Of a DNA stretch of 64,000 nt, positions 61,391 to 64,000 are shown piece after piece (the first letter of the stretch is position 1; each line of letters begins with the position of its first letter). The position numbers and the translations under genes are program-made. The notes under the pieces are model-generated. The model was not told the origin of the DNA, made no database searches, and worked only from the letters and a program-made list of their open reading frames with translations. The stretch comes from Robiginitomaculum sp. (GTDB lineage: Bacteria > Pseudomonadota > Alphaproteobacteria > Caulobacterales > Maricaulaceae): the NCBI GenBank assembly GCA_021776595.1, contig JAJFFP010000043.1, positions 1 through 64,000 on the forward strand, in the 5' to 3' direction.

Positions 61391-62125
61391 TTGACCCATC
61401 CGTTTCCTCTCAAACAATTACGGTTTTTTCTTACCTCACCGGCACCATGCCCGTATTTGCCTGGAAAAGTAGAGCGTAAACTATTCACACACCTGCATGC
61501 TCTTGATGGACCAGAACTGAATGACAGCCTGACACAGGCCGGGTTCAGGCGTTCACAAAACATAATCTATCGTCCGGCGTGCGAGGCCTGTTCGGCCTGC
61601 CAGTCAGTGCGAATTGTCGCGCAAGAGTTTATACCCAGCCGCACTCAAAAGCGTATCCACAATAAAAATTCCGATCTGGTTCGCCATGTAGAACCTGCCT
61701 TGGCCAGTGATGAGCATTATGCCCTGTTGTTGCGTTATTTGCGGGAAAGACACCCAAATGGCGGCATGGAGGATATCTCTTATGCCGATTATTTAAGTAT
61801 GGTCGAGGATACGGCAGCGCGAAGTCAGGTGTGCGAATACCGCGATGGAAATGGTAAATTGCTGGCCGCCGTTTTGGTGGATTTACTTTGTGACGGCCCC
61901 TCACTGGTTTACAGCTTTTATGAACCCGCCATGCGTTCACGGTCTTTGGGCACCTATATTATTCTCGATCATATAGAGCAGGCTGTGCAGAACGAAAAAC
62001 TCCATGTTTATCTTGGGTTTTGGATCAAAAACAGCAATAAAATGAGTTACAAAGCACAATACAAACCGTTAGAAGTGTTGCGTGCCAATGGTTGGACCTT
62101 AAAGGATGATGAAGATGAAACGTAG
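61391..62125 (+). CDS. bpt: Aspartate/glutamate leucyltransferase Bpt
   Basis: 244 aa. Conserved CPYLPGKVERKLFTHL and YRPACEACSACQSVRIV are those of the Bpt/ATE family, which adds leucine to N-terminal Asp/Glu of proteins for the N-end rule. TTG 61391 is the start, preceded by GGCGAG; the longer frame from 61322 lies within the SLC13 gene. The end overlaps the TRAP binding-protein start by about 11 bases. Confidence 0.9.
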   Translation: MTHPFPLKQLRFFLTSPAPCPYLPGKVERKLFTHLHALDGPELNDSLTQAGFRRSQNIIYRPACEACSACQSVRIVAQEFIPSRTQKRIHNKNSDLVRHVEPALASDEHYALLLRYLRERHPNGGMEDISYADYLSMVEDTAARSQVCEYRDGNGKLLAAVLVDLLCDGPSLVYSFYEPAMRSRSLGTYIILDHIEQAVQNEKLHVYLGFWIKNSNKMSYKAQYKPLEVLRANGWTLKDDEDET

Positions 62126-63254
62126 AACGTTGCTCACAACAGGTGGCCTTGGATTAGGGGTGGCTTTGGCCGCCTGTGGAGCGCCAAAGAGTGAGAAATC
62201 TAACGCATCAAATGGCGAAACGTCTCCGGCTGCCCCGATGGTGCAACGCAATAAGGCGCGCGTTTTAAGGTTAGTAACGTCCTGGCCAAAAAACTTTCCG
62301 GGGCTGGGAACGGTTGCCGAGCAAATTGCGCAAAATATTGGCGCATTATCAGGTGGAACTCTTGATGTTAAACTTTATGCCGCCGGGGAGTTAGTGCCAG
62401 CCCATGAAGAGTTTGATGCGGTGTCGTCCGGGGCGGCAGACCTTTATCATTCAGCAGAATATTACTGGCAGGGTAAGGCCAAGGGGTTTTCCTATTTTGC
62501 GGCAGTGCCTTTTGGCATGACTGCCATCGAAACTCTTGGCTGGATGAATGAAGGCAATGGCAATGTCTTATGGAACAAGCTCTCCGCACAATTCGGCCTG
62601 ATCGCCTTTGCCGCCGGGTCCACTGGACACCAGATGGGCGGATGGTTCAAAAAAGAAATCAAATCCATGGATGATTTCAAAGGCTTGGTCATGCGCATGC
62701 CGGGTCTTGGCGGTGATGTGCTTAGCGAAGTTGGTTCCACACCAAAATTACTGGCAGGCGGCGCTATTTATCAGGCCCTGCAATCTGGGGCGATTGACGC
62801 CACAGAATGGGTGGGACCCTGGAATGACCTGGCTTTTGGGTTTTACCGTGAAGCGCCATATTATTATGGACCGGGCTTTCATGAACCAGGCTCTATAATC
62901 TCTCTTGGCGCAAATCTTGAAATGTGGAATAGCCTTAGTCCACAAGAACAAATGGCCATCAAGGGCGCCTGCGGCTGGGCTATGGCAACTTCTCTTGCAG
63001 AGTTTAGCTGGCAAAATGCCAAGGCATTAAACACATTGATCAACGAGCACGGAGTGCAATTGCGCAGTTTTTCTGATGATATTTGGAAATCATTGGGGGC
63101 GGCATCCAAAAAAGTTCTGGTCAATGTGGCGCAATCTGATGCGCAAACCGGTGAAATTCATGACAGCTATATGGCCGCGCTCAAAGAAGCCATTTCATGG
63201 TCATCTGTTTCTGATGGACCATATCTACGCATACGCTCGCTTGCAGGCATTTAA
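62115..63254 (+). CDS. TRAP transporter substrate-binding protein (DctP/TakP type)
   Basis: 379 aa. Tat-like RR motif (MKRRTLLTTGG) followed by a lipobox LAAC, so likely a lipoprotein. The core LRLVTSWPKNFPG, MRMPGLGGDVLSEVG and TEWVGPWND fits TakP, which binds 2-oxo acids, rather than C4-dicarboxylate DctP. Start at 62115 with AAAGGA at the right distance; ATGs six and nine bases earlier are less well placed. Bpt and this gene overlap. Confidence 0.86.
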   Translation: MKRRTLLTTGGLGLGVALAACGAPKSEKSNASNGETSPAAPMVQRNKARVLRLVTSWPKNFPGLGTVAEQIAQNIGALSGGTLDVKLYAAGELVPAHEEFDAVSSGAADLYHSAEYYWQGKAKGFSYFAAVPFGMTAIETLGWMNEGNGNVLWNKLSAQFGLIAFAAGSTGHQMGGWFKKEIKSMDDFKGLVMRMPGLGGDVLSEVGSTPKLLAGGAIYQALQSGAIDATEWVGPWNDLAFGFYREAPYYYGPGFHEPGSIISLGANLEMWNSLSPQEQMAIKGACGWAMATSLAEFSWQNAKALNTLINEHGVQLRSFSDDIWKSLGAASKKVLVNVAQSDAQTGEIHDSYMAALKEAISWSSVSDGPYLRIRSLAGI

Positions 63255-63916
63255 TGGAGTTTCTGAGCGCCAACACCCCGGCTGGCTGGATTGTTTTAGG
63301 TTTGCAGCCTTTATTGCTGCTTTCCTTTGCCTTGTTGATTCAAGTCAAATTCGGACAGCCAAGCCAACGCCTCATAGACATTACTAAACAGCTCGTCTTT
63401 TGGGTGGATAAATTGAGCCTATACGTGGCAGGTGCTGTCAAATGGCTGGCATTGTTCATGGTTCTAATGGTGGCTGCACTGGTAATTACACGATACGTCT
63501 TTGGGGTTAGCGCGATTAAGGCACAAGAATCTGTCATATATATGCACGCCTTTCTCTTCTTGATGGCGGCTCCTGCTGCGCTTTTAACCAATACACATGT
63601 GCGTGTTGATATTATTTACGAAAAACTTTCCCCCAAAGGTAAAGCCTTTGTTGATTTTTTTGGCACGGTATTCTTGCTCATGCCAGTCTGTATGCTGATA
63701 TTCAAGTTTGGTGGAAGCTATGCCTTGCGCGCCTGGGCCAGTCTGGAGGGTTCTCAGGAAGCCACGGGTTTACCAGCGGTTTTTCTTCTTAAAACCGCCA
63801 TTCCGGTTTTTGCCATGTTGATGATGCTACAAGGCTCGGCAATGGCCGCCAGAGCTGCCTTGTTGCTGTGCAATTCCCCCCTGCCACCGGTGCAGGGCAA
63901 AGGAAATGCGGTGTAA
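63254..63916 (+). CDS. TRAP transporter small permease (DctQ)
   Basis: 220 aa with four predicted helices and the DctQ-type ALVITRYVFGVSAIKAQESV segment. Pairs with the large DctM subunit. The start overlaps the binding-protein stop (TAATG). Confidence 0.87.
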   Translation: MEFLSANTPAGWIVLGLQPLLLLSFALLIQVKFGQPSQRLIDITKQLVFWVDKLSLYVAGAVKWLALFMVLMVAALVITRYVFGVSAIKAQESVIYMHAFLFLMAAPAALLTNTHVRVDIIYEKLSPKGKAFVDFFGTVFLLMPVCMLIFKFGGSYALRAWASLEGSQEATGLPAVFLLKTAIPVFAMLMMLQGSAMAARAALLLCNSPLPPVQGKGNAV

Positions 63917-63919
63917 CAC

Positions 63920-64000
63920 ATGGCATTTTTTTTCCAGCACCTCGATCTGTGGATGTTTGTTGCCGCCATTGCAGTGCTGCTTTCAGGTTATCCGGTCGCT
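63920..64000 (+). CDS. TRAP transporter large permease (DctM), N-terminal fragment
   Basis: Only the first 27 codons are in the window (MAFFFQHLDLWMFVAAIAVL and onward, ending GYPVA). Position after the DctQ gene by three bases and the hydrophobic N-terminus fit DctM. The gene continues beyond the right edge. Confidence 0.75.
   Translation, partial: MAFFFQHLDLWMFVAAIAVLLSGYPVA

Noticed and set aside
1-64000. tRNA or rRNA genes
   Set aside because: Intergenic stretches were scanned for T-loop and clover-leaf patterns by eye and none was found; a tRNAscan run would settle it.

Overview
The window looks like a chromosomal segment of a sulfur-oxidising alphaproteobacterium. This is inferred from gene content: an sHdr-LbpA sulfur-oxidation locus with its own lipoate-assembly genes, a rhizobial-type GlpSTPQUV glycerol importer, a crcB-rluC pair, a Bpt leucyltransferase and a TRAP transporter. 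No rRNA or tRNA gene and no CRISPR array was seen, so the lineage cannot be fixed further. Base composition is moderate, and the polymerase/flippase genes around 39.6-42.4 kb look AT-richer.

Region 1 (1-12.9 kb) is the sulfur-oxidation island. The end of an IS5-type element enters from the left edge and has replaced the last codons of a lipoate-protein ligase gene. Next come lipS2, lipT and lipS1 on the minus strand, then, divergently, a class-I glutamine-amidotransferase-like protein that has lost its catalytic Cys. After a structured-looking leader follows the operon dsrE3C, hdrC1, hdrB1, hdrA, hyp, hdrC2, hdrB2, a 140-aa unknown, and lbpA. Known biology of this family: LbpA carries a dedicated lipoyl group made by sLpl, LipS1/S2 and LipT, and sHdr oxidises protein-bound sulfane sulfur to sulfite. 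No tusA, sox gene or shdr regulator is in view.

Region 2 (12.9-23.2 kb) holds a seven-repeat FG-GAP lipoprotein, a SqdB/Agl3-like UDP-sulfoquinovose synthase (an enzyme class that uses sulfite), and exopolysaccharide export genes: a Wzc-type co-polymerase/tyrosine kinase, an outer-membrane beta-barrel, a small secreted Gly-rich protein, a frameshifted initiating phosphoglycosyl transferase, and a Wza-type lipoprotein. A PPP-family phosphatase ends the block.

Region 3 (23.5-31.1 kb) is the glpSTPQUV glycerol ABC importer on the minus strand plus a secreted amidohydrolase. Region 4 (31.5-44.5 kb) is a surface-glycan cluster on the plus strand: UDP-glucuronate epimerase, two Wzy/WaaL-like proteins, a nonulosonic (sialic-type) acid set neuB-neuC-neuA, two methyltransferases, two glycosyltransferases and a Wzx flippase. 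A broken small reading frame lies just before neuB.

Region 5 (44.9-64 kb) is mainly housekeeping and transport: crcB-rluC, PPK2, a GDYXXLXY/DUF2157 membrane pair, an APC permease, MltF, a sulfate-activation operon cysD-cysNC-cysQ, a lone odd pseudopilin, dusA with a TauE/SafE exporter, an aspartic protease, an SLC13/RCK permease, bpt, and a TRAP transporter cut by the right edge. A unifying inference is that sulfite made by sHdr could be used by the SqdB-like enzyme or exported by TauE/SafE. This link rests on gene content only.
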